Assembly (NCBI GenBank): GCA_018053185.1
Contig: JAGPLX010000008.1
Coordinates: 33,706 to 67,762, forward strand
DNA from: Syntrophobacteraceae bacterium
Lineage (GTDB): Bacteria; Desulfobacterota; Syntrophobacteria; Syntrophobacterales; Syntrophobacteraceae
DNA: 34,057 nucleotides
Reading direction: 5' to 3'
Of the stretch, positions 15,810-24,234 are shown piece after piece. A model generated the notes under the pieces. That model made no database searches. It saw only the letters and a program-made list of their open reading frames with translations, and was not told the origin of the DNA. Numbering within the stretch: the stretch's first letter is position 1; every line of letters begins with the position of its first letter. The position numbers and the translations under genes were made by a program.

Positions 15810-16829
15810 TCAGGAAGCGTTTTCGGCAATGAACCGGACCAGGGCTTCCAGTTTACCCAGGGCGGCTCCCTCGTCGATGGAGTTTTCGGCCAATCGAATG
15901 CCTTCGGCAAAATCCCGGGCTTTTCCCGCCGCCATGAGAGCGGCCGCGGCATTGACCACCACCACGTCTCGCCTCGCACCTTTGGCGCCGCTCAAGACTT
16001 CGAGGGTGATCCGGGAGTTCAGCCGGGCGTCCCCTCCGAGGAGCTCCTCGGGTTCGGCCCGACGTCCCAGGAGTTGTTCAGGGATCACTTCGTAAGTACG
16101 GATGAGACCGTCTTTGAGTTCCGAGATGCGGGTCGGTGCACACACGGAAATCTCGTCCAGTCCGTCCAGACCGTGGACCACAAACGCTCTTCGGGCTCCC
16201 AGTGACCGGAGTGCCTGGGCGAACATCTCGGTCATCTGGGGCGCATAGACCCCGAGTAGCTGGCAGTTGGCGCCTGCGGGGTTGGTGAGCGGTCCCAACA
16301 TGTTGAAGATCGAGCGGATTCCCACCTCTTTCCGCGCCCGGGCGGCAAAGCGCATGGAACCGTGAAACAGGGGGGCGAAAAGAAACCCGATCCCCACACT
16401 CCGGACGGCTTCCTCGACAATCTCGGGTTCGACATCCAGGCGCACTCCGAGGGCTTCCAGGAGGTCCGCGCTGCCGCACTTGCTCGAAACGGAACGATTG
16501 CCGTGCTTGGCCACCGTGACCCCGCATCCCGCCACCACAAAGGCCGCGGTAGTCGAGATGTTGAAGGTTCCCGCATGGTCTCCCCCGGTTCCGCAGGTGT
16601 CCACCACGGTTTCCGCCGAAGTTTGAATGCGTGTGGCTTTCCGACGCATGGTCCTGGCCGCACCGGCCAGTTCGGAGAAGGTTTCGCCTTTGGTGGCGAG
16701 AGCGGCCATCAAAGCCCCCACTTGGGCGTCGGTGGCATTTCCGGTCATGATTTCGTTCATGACCTCCGCCATCTCCGTCTCATCCAAATCCTGCCGTTGA
16801 ATGATTCTCTTGAGACTCTCCCGCAACAT
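15810..16829 (-). CDS. trpD: Anthranilate phosphoribosyltransferase
   Basis: A 339-residue enzyme transferring phosphoribose from PRPP to anthranilate. Family motifs are all present: VVDTCGTGGDHAGTFNIST for PRPP binding, AKHGNRSVSSKCGSADLLE, and MLGPLTNPA. Length is typical of the stand-alone form with no TrpG fusion. It lies 28 bases after the trpG stop in the trp operon. Confidence 0.97.
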   Translation of the reverse strand: MLRESLKRIIQRQDLDETEMAEVMNEIMTGNATDAQVGALMAALATKGETFSELAGAARTMRRKATRIQTSAETVVDTCGTGGDHAGTFNISTTAAFVVAGCGVTVAKHGNRSVSSKCGSADLLEALGVRLDVEPEIVEEAVRSVGIGFLFAPLFHGSMRFAARARKEVGIRSIFNMLGPLTNPAGANCQLLGVYAPQMTEMFAQALRSLGARRAFVVHGLDGLDEISVCAPTRISELKDGLIRTYEVIPEQLLGRRAEPEELLGGDARLNSRITLEVLSGAKGARRDVVVVNAAAALMAAGKARDFAEGIRLAENSIDEGAALGKLEALVRFIAENAS

Positions 16830-16857
16830 GGCCTTTCCTTTCCCGCTTGCGGAGGTT

Positions 16858-17430
16858 TTATCCCTCTGCTCGATGGAGGAAATTCCTGAGCAACCGTTTT
16901 CCCACGGGAGTCATGATGGATTCGGGATGGAACTGGATCCCTTCGGTGGGATGTTCCCGATGCCGTATACCCATAACTTCCCCGTCCTCGGACTCGGCCG
17001 TCACCTCAAGACAGGAGGGCAGACCCTCGCGGGACACAGCCAGGGAATGGTACCGCATGGCCTGGAACGGACTGCGAATTCCCTGGTAGATTGTCTTGCC
17101 GTCGGCCTGGATGGTGGAGACTTTGCCGTGCATGAGTTGCCTGGCTCGGACCACTGAACCTCCGAAGGCGACGGCAATGGCCTGGTGGCCCAGGCAAACC
17201 CCGAGGATGGGAACTTTTCCCGTGGTCTCTCGAATGAGGGCCACGGAAATCCCGGCAGTCTCCGGGCGGCAGGGACCCGGCGAGATGACGATGCCTCTGG
17301 GTTGCCACTCCAGGATTTCGGCAACGGAGACCACGTTGTTGCGCACCACCCGGACCTCGGCTCCGAGCACCTGGAGATACTGGACCAGGTTATAGGTGAA
17401 GGAATCATAATTGTCGATCATAACGAGCAT
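16858..17430 (-). CDS. trpG: Anthranilate synthase glutamine amidotransferase subunit
   Basis: A 190-residue class I glutamine amidotransferase that supplies ammonia to TrpE. The catalytic triad is Cys79 in GVCLGHQ, His168 and Glu170 in QFHPES. The N-terminus IDNYDSFTYNLVQYL is diagnostic of the TrpG/PabA family. The ATG at 17430 has GGGAGGA upstream and follows trpE by 58 bases. The only such gene in the window, so it may also serve PabB; its place next to trpE favours the Trp role. Confidence 0.95.
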   Translation of the reverse strand: MLVMIDNYDSFTYNLVQYLQVLGAEVRVVRNNVVSVAEILEWQPRGIVISPGPCRPETAGISVALIRETTGKVPILGVCLGHQAIAVAFGGSVVRARQLMHGKVSTIQADGKTIYQGIRSPFQAMRYHSLAVSREGLPSCLEVTAESEDGEVMGIRHREHPTEGIQFHPESIMTPVGKRLLRNFLHRAEG

Positions 17431-17488
17431 TGCGTCCTCCCTGGCTGGGGGAATGCGGCCCGGCAATATCCTGCCGGGCGATCCCGAA

Positions 17489-18961
17489 CTATCCCTGGTA
17501 AATGAGCTGCAGGGCCTTTTGTATGGCCATGGCCTTGCTGATGGTTTCCAGCCGTTCCTTTTCCGGCTCCGAATCGGCCACAATCCCGGCCCCTGCCTGA
17601 ACCACCAGTCGATTCCCTTGAATGCAGGCTGTTCGAATGGTAATGGCCAGATCCATGTTTCCCGTGAACGACACGTACCCGATGGCTCCCCCGTAGGGTC
17701 CGCGCGGCTCCTTCTCGAGCTCTGCAATGATTTCCATAGCCCGCACCTTGGGAGCACCCGAGAGCGTCCCCGCGGGAAAGGTGGCTTGAAGCAGATCCCA
17801 GGCGTCGGCCCCGTTTTTCAGATCGCAGCGGATGTTGGACACCAGGTGCATGACATGGGAATAGCGCTCGACCACCATCAGGTCCGTCACCTGGACGGTT
17901 CCCACCTCGGCGACCCTGCCCAAATCGTTTCGACCCAAGTCCACCAGCATCAGGTGCTCTGCCCTCTCTTTGGGATCCCTGAGAAGCTCATCGGCAAGCC
18001 GGCGATCCTCCTGCTCCGTCCTTCCCCGGCGCCGAGTCCCGGCAATGGGCCTCAGGGTGGCCACCCCGTTTTCCAGGCGCACCATGACCTCGGGAGAGGA
18101 TCCCACAAGTACGGTGTCGTCCAGGTGCAGGAAGTAGAGATAGGGGGAAGGATTCACGTAGCGCTGGGCGCGGTACAGCCACCATGGGTCGGGGGGGAAC
18201 GGGCAGGAGAAGGGCTGAGAGAGAACCGTCTGGATGACGTCCCCGGCTTCAATATATTCCTTGATTCTAGACACTTGGCGGCGGAAGGATTCGGGATCGA
18301 TGTGGGGTTCAAGCCGGCAGAAATCGGTACATCCTTTTGGTCGGTTCGGCAGCGGCCTGGCCAGTACCGCCAGCATACCTTCGATCTTCTCGAGGGCCAG
18401 ATCATAGGCGGCCTCGGGTGTACCATCCTCCAGAAATGCGTAGGAAACCAGGGTCAGGGTGTGGCGGAGGTTGTCGAAGATGAAGAGTTCACCCGGGATG
18501 GTGAAATGGGCCAGAGGCACCTCCGGCGGCAGTTCGTGAGGAATGGCTTCAAAAAAGGAAACCGCTTCGTAAGCGATATAGCCCACAAGCCCTCCCCAAA
18601 ACCTGGGAAGCCCGGCCACAAGAGCCGGCCGAAACCGCTCCATGAATGCCCGGAGCACCTGGAACGGGCGGCCGTGGTGCGGGATTTCCTCCGTGACCCC
18701 CCCGTTTCGAATGATCACCCGGTCCCGATGGACCCGAACCACAGACCGGGCCGAGGACCCCAGGAAGCTGTAGCGGCCCCACCGCTCGCCTCCCTCGACG
18801 CTCTCCAACAGAAAGACCGGCCCTCTTCCCTCGTACACCTTGGCCAGTGCCGAAAGCGGCGTCTCCGTGTCCGCCAGGACCTCGAGACACACGGGGATGA
18901 GGTTGCTGGTCCCGGCCAGTTGGAGAAATTCGTTCTTGTCGGGAAATTGTCTCAATCTCAT
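17489..18961 (-). CDS. trpE: Anthranilate synthase large subunit
   Basis: A 490-residue chorismate-utilising enzyme that makes anthranilate. The N-terminal LLES motif (in GPVFLLESVEGGERWGRYS) forms the Trp feedback site in known TrpE proteins, so allosteric inhibition is expected. The C-terminal chorismate-binding domain carries PIAGTRRRGRTEQED, LMLVDLGRNDLGRVA, FPAGTLSGAPKVRAMEII and AGAGIVADS. The upstream ribosome site is weak. There is a 175-base gap from aroF with no leader peptide or terminator that I can see, so trpE is probably read from the aroF promoter. Confidence 0.96.
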   Translation of the reverse strand: MRLRQFPDKNEFLQLAGTSNLIPVCLEVLADTETPLSALAKVYEGRGPVFLLESVEGGERWGRYSFLGSSARSVVRVHRDRVIIRNGGVTEEIPHHGRPFQVLRAFMERFRPALVAGLPRFWGGLVGYIAYEAVSFFEAIPHELPPEVPLAHFTIPGELFIFDNLRHTLTLVSYAFLEDGTPEAAYDLALEKIEGMLAVLARPLPNRPKGCTDFCRLEPHIDPESFRRQVSRIKEYIEAGDVIQTVLSQPFSCPFPPDPWWLYRAQRYVNPSPYLYFLHLDDTVLVGSSPEVMVRLENGVATLRPIAGTRRRGRTEQEDRRLADELLRDPKERAEHLMLVDLGRNDLGRVAEVGTVQVTDLMVVERYSHVMHLVSNIRCDLKNGADAWDLLQATFPAGTLSGAPKVRAMEIIAELEKEPRGPYGGAIGYVSFTGNMDLAITIRTACIQGNRLVVQAGAGIVADSEPEKERLETISKAMAIQKALQLIYQG

Positions 18962-19136
18962 GGCATAAACCCTGTTCGTTTCTTTTCAATCTGTAAGCAC
19001 GCCGATACCAAGGCTCAAAGGGACGGCACTTCGATCCGGAAGGGATGCTTCTCCTTTCCCGGTGATCCATTCAAACCTCCGGCAAGGGACCTCTTCGACA
19101 CCTTGTCCGGCTACGGTCCCTGGAAAGGCCGGCCTC

Positions 19137-20162
19137 TCAACGGCCGTGGATTCCATCGGGACGAAAGATTCGGAAAATGGGGCGAATCTGTTCACAGAGC
19201 TCCTCGAACTGATGAGGGTACAGGGACTGCGCTCCATCGCTCAGGGCCGCCTCCGGCCGGTGGTGCACCTCGACCATGAGACCGTGGGCCCCAACGGCCA
19301 CGGCTGCCCGGCCCAGGGGAATCACCTGGTTGCGACGGCCTGCGGCATGGCTGGGGTCCACGAGTATGGGCAAATGGGTTTCCTTCTGGACCACGGGAAC
19401 CGCGGAAAGGTCGAGAGTGTTGCGACTGTGATGAGCGAAGGTGCGGACGCCGCGTTCGCACAGGATGACCTGGGTATTTCCCCCCTCCATGATGTACTCG
19501 GCCGCCATGAGCCACTCTTCGATGGTGGCTGAGATGCCCCGCTTGAGGAGAACCGGCTTGCGGGACCGTCCCGCCCGCCGCAGGAGGCTGAAATTCTGCA
19601 TGTTGCGGGCTCCGATCTGGACCACATCCGCATAGGCTTCCACCAGATCGAACACTTCATGATCCATCGCCTCGGTGACCACCGGCAATCCGGTTTCCCG
19701 ACGCACCCTGGCAAGGATCTCGAGCCCTTCTTCGCCAAGGCCCTGGAAGGCATAGGGTGAGGTACGGGGTTTGAATGCGCCCCCTCGAAACAATTGGGCC
19801 CCCGCCTTTTTTACCTGCTCGGCGATGGTCAGGGCCTGGGTCTCGCTCTCGATGGCGCAAGGACCGGCAATGAGCGTGAGAAACCCATTTCCGATGCAAA
19901 CCTTGTCTACCTGGACCACGGTATCGGAGGGGTGGGACTCGCGACTCACCAGTTTGTAGGGACGGGTGACGGGAATGACCTCCTTGACTCCGGGCAATCC
20001 CAGAAAGAGGGAGTGTTCCACGGATCCATGGTTGTGAAGAACGCAGATGGCCACCCGCTGCCCTCCCGGCACGGGACGGGCCGTAAAGCCGCAGGCTTCC
20101 ACGGCCTGGACGGCCCCTTCGATCTCTTCCGACGTTGCTTCCTGTTCCATGACCACCAACAT
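19137..20162 (-). CDS. aroF: DAHP synthase, type I-beta with N-terminal regulatory domain
   Basis: A 341-residue 3-deoxy-7-phosphoheptulonate synthase, first step of the shikimate pathway, joining PEP and erythrose-4-phosphate. Residues 1-70 form a ferredoxin-like (ACT-like) regulatory domain as in the Thermotoga enzyme. The barrel shows IAGPCAIES, GAFKPRTSPYAFQGLG, IGARNMQNF, LLKRGISAT, ILCERGVRTF and VDPSHAAGRR, with metal and substrate ligands Cys, His and Asp in these motifs. AAGGAG lies seven bases before the ATG. Being the first gene downstream of the trp leader, its supply of chorismate precursor should be tied to Trp-tRNA charging, and the regulatory domain may add feedback by an aromatic amino acid (effector not predictable). 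Confidence 0.95.
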   Translation of the reverse strand: MLVVMEQEATSEEIEGAVQAVEACGFTARPVPGGQRVAICVLHNHGSVEHSLFLGLPGVKEVIPVTRPYKLVSRESHPSDTVVQVDKVCIGNGFLTLIAGPCAIESETQALTIAEQVKKAGAQLFRGGAFKPRTSPYAFQGLGEEGLEILARVRRETGLPVVTEAMDHEVFDLVEAYADVVQIGARNMQNFSLLRRAGRSRKPVLLKRGISATIEEWLMAAEYIMEGGNTQVILCERGVRTFAHHSRNTLDLSAVPVVQKETHLPILVDPSHAAGRRNQVIPLGRAAVAVGAHGLMVEVHHRPEAALSDGAQSLYPHQFEELCEQIRPIFRIFRPDGIHGR

Positions 20163-20246
20163 GGTTCGACTCCTTGCTGTGACGAAGGGACCGCAGATCC
20201 GCCGTCAAGTCCTTCGCCCTGAAAGGTAAACCAAAGTAAACCCCTG

Positions 20247-20286
20247 AAAACAGAAAGGGGATCGCAGGAACTTTCCCACGATCCCC
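20247..20286 (-). terminator. Second terminator-like hairpin before aroF
   Basis: On the transcribed strand GGGGATCG pairs with CGATCCCC (20257-20264 with 20279-20286, eight pairs), with an inner GGA-AAGT-TCC hairpin. It is followed by TTTCTGTTTT. It lies just downstream of the attenuator terminator and may act as a fail-safe or as a separate control point. Confidence 0.5.
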
Positions 20287-20295
20287 CAATGGCAC

Positions 20296-20332
20296 AAAAA
20301 AAGGACCGTGGGCCTGGAGCGGCCCACGGTCC
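20296..20332 (-). terminator. trp attenuator terminator (region 3:4)
   Basis: On the transcribed strand GGACCGTGGGCC (20332 to 20321) pairs perfectly over 12 bases with GGCCCACGGTCC (20314 to 20303) around the loop GCTCCA, and seven T residues follow (20302 to 20296). It sits 33 bases after the trpL stop and 133 bases before the aroF start. Confidence 0.9.
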
Positions 20333-20390
20333 CCGTATTTCAGCGCTCAACGCTGAGGGTTCAGCTCACGCAACCCCGTCGGCACACTCC
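20316..20390 (-). promoter_or_regulatory. trp antiterminator pairing (region 2:3)
   Basis: GGAGTGTGCCGACGG (20390 to 20376, within trpL codons 21-26) can pair with CCGTGGGCCGCTCC (20329 to 20316), which is most of the 5' arm and loop of the terminator. This gives 13 pairs (including one G-U) with one bulged U and one G-G mismatch. The two structures exclude each other. A ribosome stalled at Trp codons 14-16 would end just before region 2, leaving it free to form the antiterminator. Confidence 0.75.
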
Positions 20391-20452
20391 TCCCTTCCGG
20401 TTCTCCACCACCAGCGCCAAGCAGATACGAATCGATGAAAGTCCACCTTCAT
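20366..20452 (-). CDS. trpL: trp operon leader peptide
   Basis: A 28-residue ORF with Trp at positions 12, 14, 15 and 16 (segment SAWRWWWRTG), four Trp codons in five, which is far above chance. The ATG at 20450-20452 is preceded by AAGGAG and AAAGG. It begins about 25 bases after the predicted transcription start, and its stop is 33 bases before a strong terminator. It has the defining features of a ribosome-mediated attenuation leader: regulatory codons placed just before the region that forms the antiterminator. Low charged Trp-tRNA should stall translation and allow read-through into aroF-trpEGDCFBA. The peptide itself is expected to have no other function. Confidence 0.88.
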   Translation of the reverse strand: MKVDFHRFVSAWRWWWRTGREECADGVA

Positions 20453-20484
20453 ATGATGCCTTTCTCCTTACGTTTGGACCACGC

Positions 20485-20511
20485 ATAACAAATAGATCCG
20501 GCGGATGTCAA
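20485..20511 (-). promoter_or_regulatory. Promoter of the trp operon
   Basis: On the minus strand a perfect TTGACA (20511 to 20506) is followed after 15 bases by TGTTAT (20490 to 20485, four of six consensus matches). The spacing is a little short. Predicted start near 20478, immediately before the trpL ribosome site. No TrpR-like operator is evident. Confidence 0.55.
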
Positions 20512-20574
20512 GGAAGAAATGCACAAGAAGCCTCGTAACACCCCCTCTCCCGCGAATTATTTTTGTATTGCCCG

Positions 20575-20594
20575 CCTAACCGGTTCGTGTTAGG
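20575..20594 (+). repeat. Inverted repeat in the rpsB upstream region
   Basis: CCTAAC (20575-20580) and GTTAGG (20589-20594) flank eight bases. It lies between the divergent trp and rpsB transcripts, over a weak promoter-like pair (TTGCCC with TAGGAA, 17 bases apart), so it may be an operator or the base of an rpsB leader hairpin. The rest of 20595-20696 is presumptive rpsB leader; a G-rich segment at 20655-20678 may be structured. Confidence 0.35.
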
Positions 20595-20696
20595 AAACTA
20601 CGATTTACCAAATCCACACACCCCTCGAAACCTTTTGGTGCCCGGATGTCCATGGCGGGTGGATGGGGGGTGGAGGCCAACCAGAAGGAGGTCTGT

Positions 20697-21527
20697 ATGA
20701 ACGTCGTCAGTATGAAGCAGTTGCTGGAAGCCGGGGTTCACTTCGGCCATCAGACGCGCCGTTGGAATCCCAAAATGAAACCCTACATCTTCGGTGCACG
20801 CAACGGAATCTATATCATCGATTTGCAGCGCACCGTCAAGCTCTTCAATACCGCCTACCGTTTCATCGCAGAAACCACCGCGGCGGGCGAGAGTGTCCTC
20901 TTTGTGGGCACCAAGCAGCAGGCCCGCGATACCATCCAGGAAGAAAGCCAACGGGCCGGCATGTTTTGGGTGAACCACCGATGGCTGGGTGGCATGCTCA
21001 CCAACTTCAAAACCATCAAGCTTCGAATTGATCGGCTCAAAGAGCTCGACGCCATGATTGAGGACGGGAGCATTCATCGGTTTCCCAAAAAGGAGGTCCT
21101 CCAGCTTCAGAAAGAACGAATGAAGCTGGAAAAGAATCTGGGGGGGATCAAGGACATGACCCGATTGCCCGGGGCGCTCTTCGTGGTGGACACTCACCGG
21201 GAGAACATCGCCGTGGCTGAAGCCAACCGGTTGGGGATTCCGGTGGTGGCCATCGTAGACACCAACTGTGATCCCGACATGATCGACTATCCCATCCCCG
21301 GCAACGACGATGCCATCCGGGCCGTGCGACTCATCACATCCCGCATTGCCGACGCCTGTATCGAGGGAAAAGAAAAGCTCCTGGAGCGGCAGCAGGCGCA
21401 GGGCGACAAGGAAGAGCCGATCTTCGAAGAAGTGCCGGCGGGGCAAATCTTGATGGAAGAGGCCAGCGGACCCGTGGTGGAGATCATCAATACGCCTGCT
21501 CCAGCGCCCCAAGAGGAATTGGAATAG
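20697..21527 (+). CDS. rpsB: 30S ribosomal protein S2
   Basis: A 276-residue S2 protein. The ATG at 20697 with AAGGAGG five bases upstream gives the standard start ([20 protein letters not shown] region); an in-frame ATG at 20646 is not supported by a ribosome site. Signature motifs are [39 protein letters not shown] and [15 protein letters not shown]. It has a C-terminal Glu- and Pro-rich tail longer than in E. coli. First gene of the conserved rpsB-tsf-pyrH-frr block and probably autoregulated through its leader in many bacteria, which cannot be confirmed here. Confidence 0.97.
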   Translation: MNVVSMKQLLEAGVHFGHQTRRWNPKMKPYIFGARNGIYIIDLQRTVKLFNTAYRFIAETTAAGESVLFVGTKQQARDTIQEESQRAGMFWVNHRWLGGMLTNFKTIKLRIDRLKELDAMIEDGSIHRFPKKEVLQLQKERMKLEKNLGGIKDMTRLPGALFVVDTHRENIAVAEANRLGIPVVAIVDTNCDPDMIDYPIPGNDDAIRAVRLITSRIADACIEGKEKLLERQQAQGDKEEPIFEEVPAGQILMEEASGPVVEIINTPAPAPQEELE

Positions 21528-21569
21528 AGTTTCGAGCGAAGAGGCGGAAAACATAGAGGAGGAAATCTC

Positions 21570-22166
21570 TTGGAAATCACAGCTTCCATGGTTCGAGAGT
21601 TGAGAGAGAAAACCAACGTGGGCATGATGGACTGCAAAAAGGCCCTCCAAGATACCGGAGGAGACATGGAAAAGGCCGTGGATCTCCTTCGTCAGAAAGG
21701 ATTGGCCAAGGCGCTCCAGCGCTCGGGTCGAGAAGCCCAGGAGGGGATGGTTCACGCCTACATCCATGCGGGAGGCCGTATCGGGGTCCTGGTCGAGGTG
21801 AATTGCGAAACGGATTTCGCCGCCAAGAGTGAGGATTTCATCGAGTTTGTCAAGAACATAGCCCTGCAAATCGCGGCCACCAGTCCTCTGGGGATTCAGA
21901 GGGAGGATATCCCCTCAGACATCATCGAGCGTGAACGGGGGATCTACCTGGCCCAGGCCGGCGAAACCGGAAAACCGGCCAACATCCTGGAGAAAATGGT
22001 CGAAGGGAAGATGCGAAAGTTCTATGAGGAGGTCGTCCTTCTGGAGCAGGCTTATGTCAAGGACCCCGAGAAGACCATTCAGGATTATCTCAACGAACTG
22101 GTTGCCAAAATCGGTGAGAAAATCTTTATCCGGCGGTTCGTTCGATATCAACTGGGTGCGGAATAG
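21570..22166 (+). CDS. tsf: Elongation factor Ts, short form
   Basis: A 198-residue nucleotide exchange factor for EF-Tu. The start is TTG at 21570, with AGGAGG seven bases upstream and the normal family N-terminus (EITASMVRELREKTNVGMMD). The exchange motif CETDF is present (NCETDFAAKSEDF). The length matches the compact Thermus-like form, lacking most of the coiled-coil subdomain of E. coli EF-Ts (283 residues). Lies 42 bases after rpsB. Confidence 0.96.
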   Translation: MEITASMVRELREKTNVGMMDCKKALQDTGGDMEKAVDLLRQKGLAKALQRSGREAQEGMVHAYIHAGGRIGVLVEVNCETDFAAKSEDFIEFVKNIALQIAATSPLGIQREDIPSDIIERERGIYLAQAGETGKPANILEKMVEGKMRKFYEEVVLLEQAYVKDPEKTIQDYLNELVAKIGEKIFIRRFVRYQLGAE

Positions 22167-22190
22167 GACCCGTCTTTGCGAAGAGGTCGC

Positions 22191-22931
22191 ATGAGCCACA
22201 CATTAAAGCCCAGGTATACGCGGATCCTGTTGAAGCTAAGCGGGGAAGCCTTGATGGGATCCGGTTCCTACGGGATCGATCCCCGGATGCTCGCCCTTAT
22301 TGCCGACGAGATTCGCGAAATCCAGGAACTGGGAGTACAGGTGGCCTTGGTTGTGGGAGGGGGCAATATCTTCCGCGGGATGTCCGGGGCCTCTCAAGGG
22401 ATGGATCGTTCCACGGCCGACTACATAGGCATGCTGGCAACGGTCATGAACGGCCTGGCCCTGCAGCAGGCCCTCGAAAAGCACGGCATTCCCACCCGGG
22501 TCTTGACGGCCATCGACATGAAAGAGGTGGCCGAACCCTACATTCGACGCCGGGCCATCCGGCACCTGGAAAAAGGCCGTGTGGTGATTTTCGCTGCGGG
22601 GACCGGTCTCCCCTTCTTCACCACGGACACGGCCGCCGCCCTCAGGGCCGTGGAAATCGGGGCCGAGGTCCTCATGAAAGCCACCAAGGTCGACGGAGTC
22701 TACGACGGCGATCCTGAAAAAGACCCGACAGCCGTCAAATACCATCAAGTGAGTTACATGGAAGTACTTCGCAAGAACCTTCGGGTGATGGATGCTACCG
22801 CCATTTCTCTCGCCAGGGACCAGCGCATGCGCATCGTGGTTTTCAGCCTCAGGGAGCGAGGCAGCATCAGGAAGGTCGTTCTCGGAGAACCCATTGGAAC
22901 TGTAGTGGAGGGAGTCGGTCATGCTGAATGA
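22191..22931 (+). CDS. pyrH: Uridylate kinase
   Basis: A 246-residue hexameric UMP kinase of the amino acid kinase family, UMP to UDP. The ATG at 22191 with AGAGG upstream gives the usual N-terminus; motifs are [49 protein letters not shown] and [13 protein letters not shown]. Its last 11 bases overlap the frr start, so the two are probably coupled. Confidence 0.97.
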   Translation: MSHTLKPRYTRILLKLSGEALMGSGSYGIDPRMLALIADEIREIQELGVQVALVVGGGNIFRGMSGASQGMDRSTADYIGMLATVMNGLALQQALEKHGIPTRVLTAIDMKEVAEPYIRRRAIRHLEKGRVVIFAAGTGLPFFTTDTAAALRAVEIGAEVLMKATKVDGVYDGDPEKDPTAVKYHQVSYMEVLRKNLRVMDATAISLARDQRMRIVVFSLRERGSIRKVVLGEPIGTVVEGVGHAE

Positions 22932-23478
22932 TGTCTATGCGGAAGCTCGGGATCGGATGAACAAGGCCCTGGAAAACCTCGAACGGGAGTATAGGCGGTT
23001 GCGTACCGGGAGGGCCTCGATTTCCCTGGTGGACGAAATCCGGGCGGAATACTACGGTACGCCCACCCCCTTGAATCAACTCTCGACCATCACGGTACCC
23101 GAGCCACGGACCATCGTGATTCAGCCGTGGGACAGTTCGGTCATCGGGGAGGTCGAGAAAGCCATCCAGAAGTCGGAGCTGGGGCTGAATCCCACCAATG
23201 ACGGGAAGAGCATCCGGATCCACATCCCGCCTCTTACCGCGGAGCGCCGTCGAGACCTGGTGAAGGTCATCAAGAAAATGGCGGAAGAGACCAAGGTGGC
23301 CGCTCGAAACATTCGACGGGATGTCAACGAGATGATCAAGGAGCTGAAGAAGGAAAAAGAGATTTCCGAGGACGAGCAATTCCGGGCACAGGAGGAAATT
23401 CAGAAGATCACCGACGATTTCATCAAGAAAATCGATGGGCTATACGCAGCCAAGGAAAAAGAAATCCTGGAAATTTGA
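22921..23478 (+). CDS. frr: Ribosome recycling factor
   Basis: A 185-residue factor that splits post-termination ribosomes with EF-G. It has the family features [42 protein letters not shown] and ERRRDLVK, at full normal length. The ATG is within the pyrH 3' end behind GGAGGGAG, and its stop is immediately followed by the uppS ATG with no gap. Confidence 0.97.
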   Translation: MLNDVYAEARDRMNKALENLEREYRRLRTGRASISLVDEIRAEYYGTPTPLNQLSTITVPEPRTIVIQPWDSSVIGEVEKAIQKSELGLNPTNDGKSIRIHIPPLTAERRRDLVKVIKKMAEETKVAARNIRRDVNEMIKELKKEKEISEDEQFRAQEEIQKITDDFIKKIDGLYAAKEKEILEI

Positions 23479-24222
23479 ATGGATCGTCTGGATCTCAACA
23501 AGCTTCCACGCCACGTGGCGATCATCATGGACGGCAATGGGCGCTGGGCTAAGCAGAAGCTGCTCAACCGGATCACCGGGCATCGAGAAGGTCTTAAGTC
23601 CGTGAGGGAAGTCGTACGCTGCTGTCGCAAACTCGAAATCCCCTACCTCACTCTCTACGCCTTCTCCAAAGAAAACTGGCAAAGACCTCCCCACGAAGTG
23701 GAAGCCCTCTGGGTGCTGCTCAAACGCTTTCTCAAATCGGAACTGCCCGAGTTGATGGAAAATGAGATCCGGCTTCACCATTTGGGGGACCCCCAAGGAA
23801 TTCCCCAGGACGTCCTTGCGGATCTCCGCCGAGTGGAAGGGAAAACAGCTTCCTTTGACCGGCTGACTCTCAGCCTGGCCATCAATTACGGAGGCCGCCA
23901 GGAGATTGCCCAGGCCGCTTGGGCCTACGCCATGGATGTTCTGAAAGGAAATGTCTCCCCGGAACCCTTGAATCCCTCGGGTTTTGCCGCATACCTGTAT
24001 ACATCGGAGATCCCCGACCCGGATCTCATCATCCGAACAGGAGGGGAATACCGCATCAGCAATTTTCTTCTCTGGCAGGCGGCCTACGCCGAACTCTACA
24101 TAACCGGCACTCTTTGGCCCGATTTTCGAGAGTCGGAATTTTTCGACGCATTGGTGGACTTTCAAGGGCGGGAACGCCGTTTTGGAAGGACCGGTGAACA
24201 GATCCGAGAGGAGGTTGGCTAG
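23479..24222 (+). CDS. uppS: Undecaprenyl diphosphate synthase (cis-prenyltransferase)
   Basis: A 247-residue enzyme condensing isopentenyl units onto farnesyl diphosphate to make the C55 carrier lipid. Catalytic Asp18 is in IIMDGNGRWA, and the other family blocks are AFSKENWQRP, LSLAINYGGRQEI and RTGGEYRISNFLLWQAAYAE. It begins on the base after the frr stop. Together with dxr (isoprenoid precursor supply) and uppP elsewhere in the window it covers several steps of carrier-lipid metabolism. Confidence 0.96.
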   Translation: MDRLDLNKLPRHVAIIMDGNGRWAKQKLLNRITGHREGLKSVREVVRCCRKLEIPYLTLYAFSKENWQRPPHEVEALWVLLKRFLKSELPELMENEIRLHHLGDPQGIPQDVLADLRRVEGKTASFDRLTLSLAINYGGRQEIAQAAWAYAMDVLKGNVSPEPLNPSGFAAYLYTSEIPDPDLIIRTGGEYRISNFLLWQAAYAELYITGTLWPDFRESEFFDALVDFQGRERRFGRTGEQIREEVG

Positions 24223-24234
24223 GTCGATTCAAAC

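Noticed and set aside
18962..19136. Separate leader or attenuator before trpE
   Set aside because: No Trp-rich peptide, terminator or promoter pair was found in the 175-base gap.
17411..19279. 622-codon plus-strand ORF
   Set aside because: Antisense shadow of trpE and flanking sequence; no protein family pattern.
20163..20470. T-box or TRAP-type control of the trp operon
   Set aside because: No T-box core sequence or repeated GAG/UAG triplets are seen; the Trp-rich leader peptide with exclusive hairpins explains the region.
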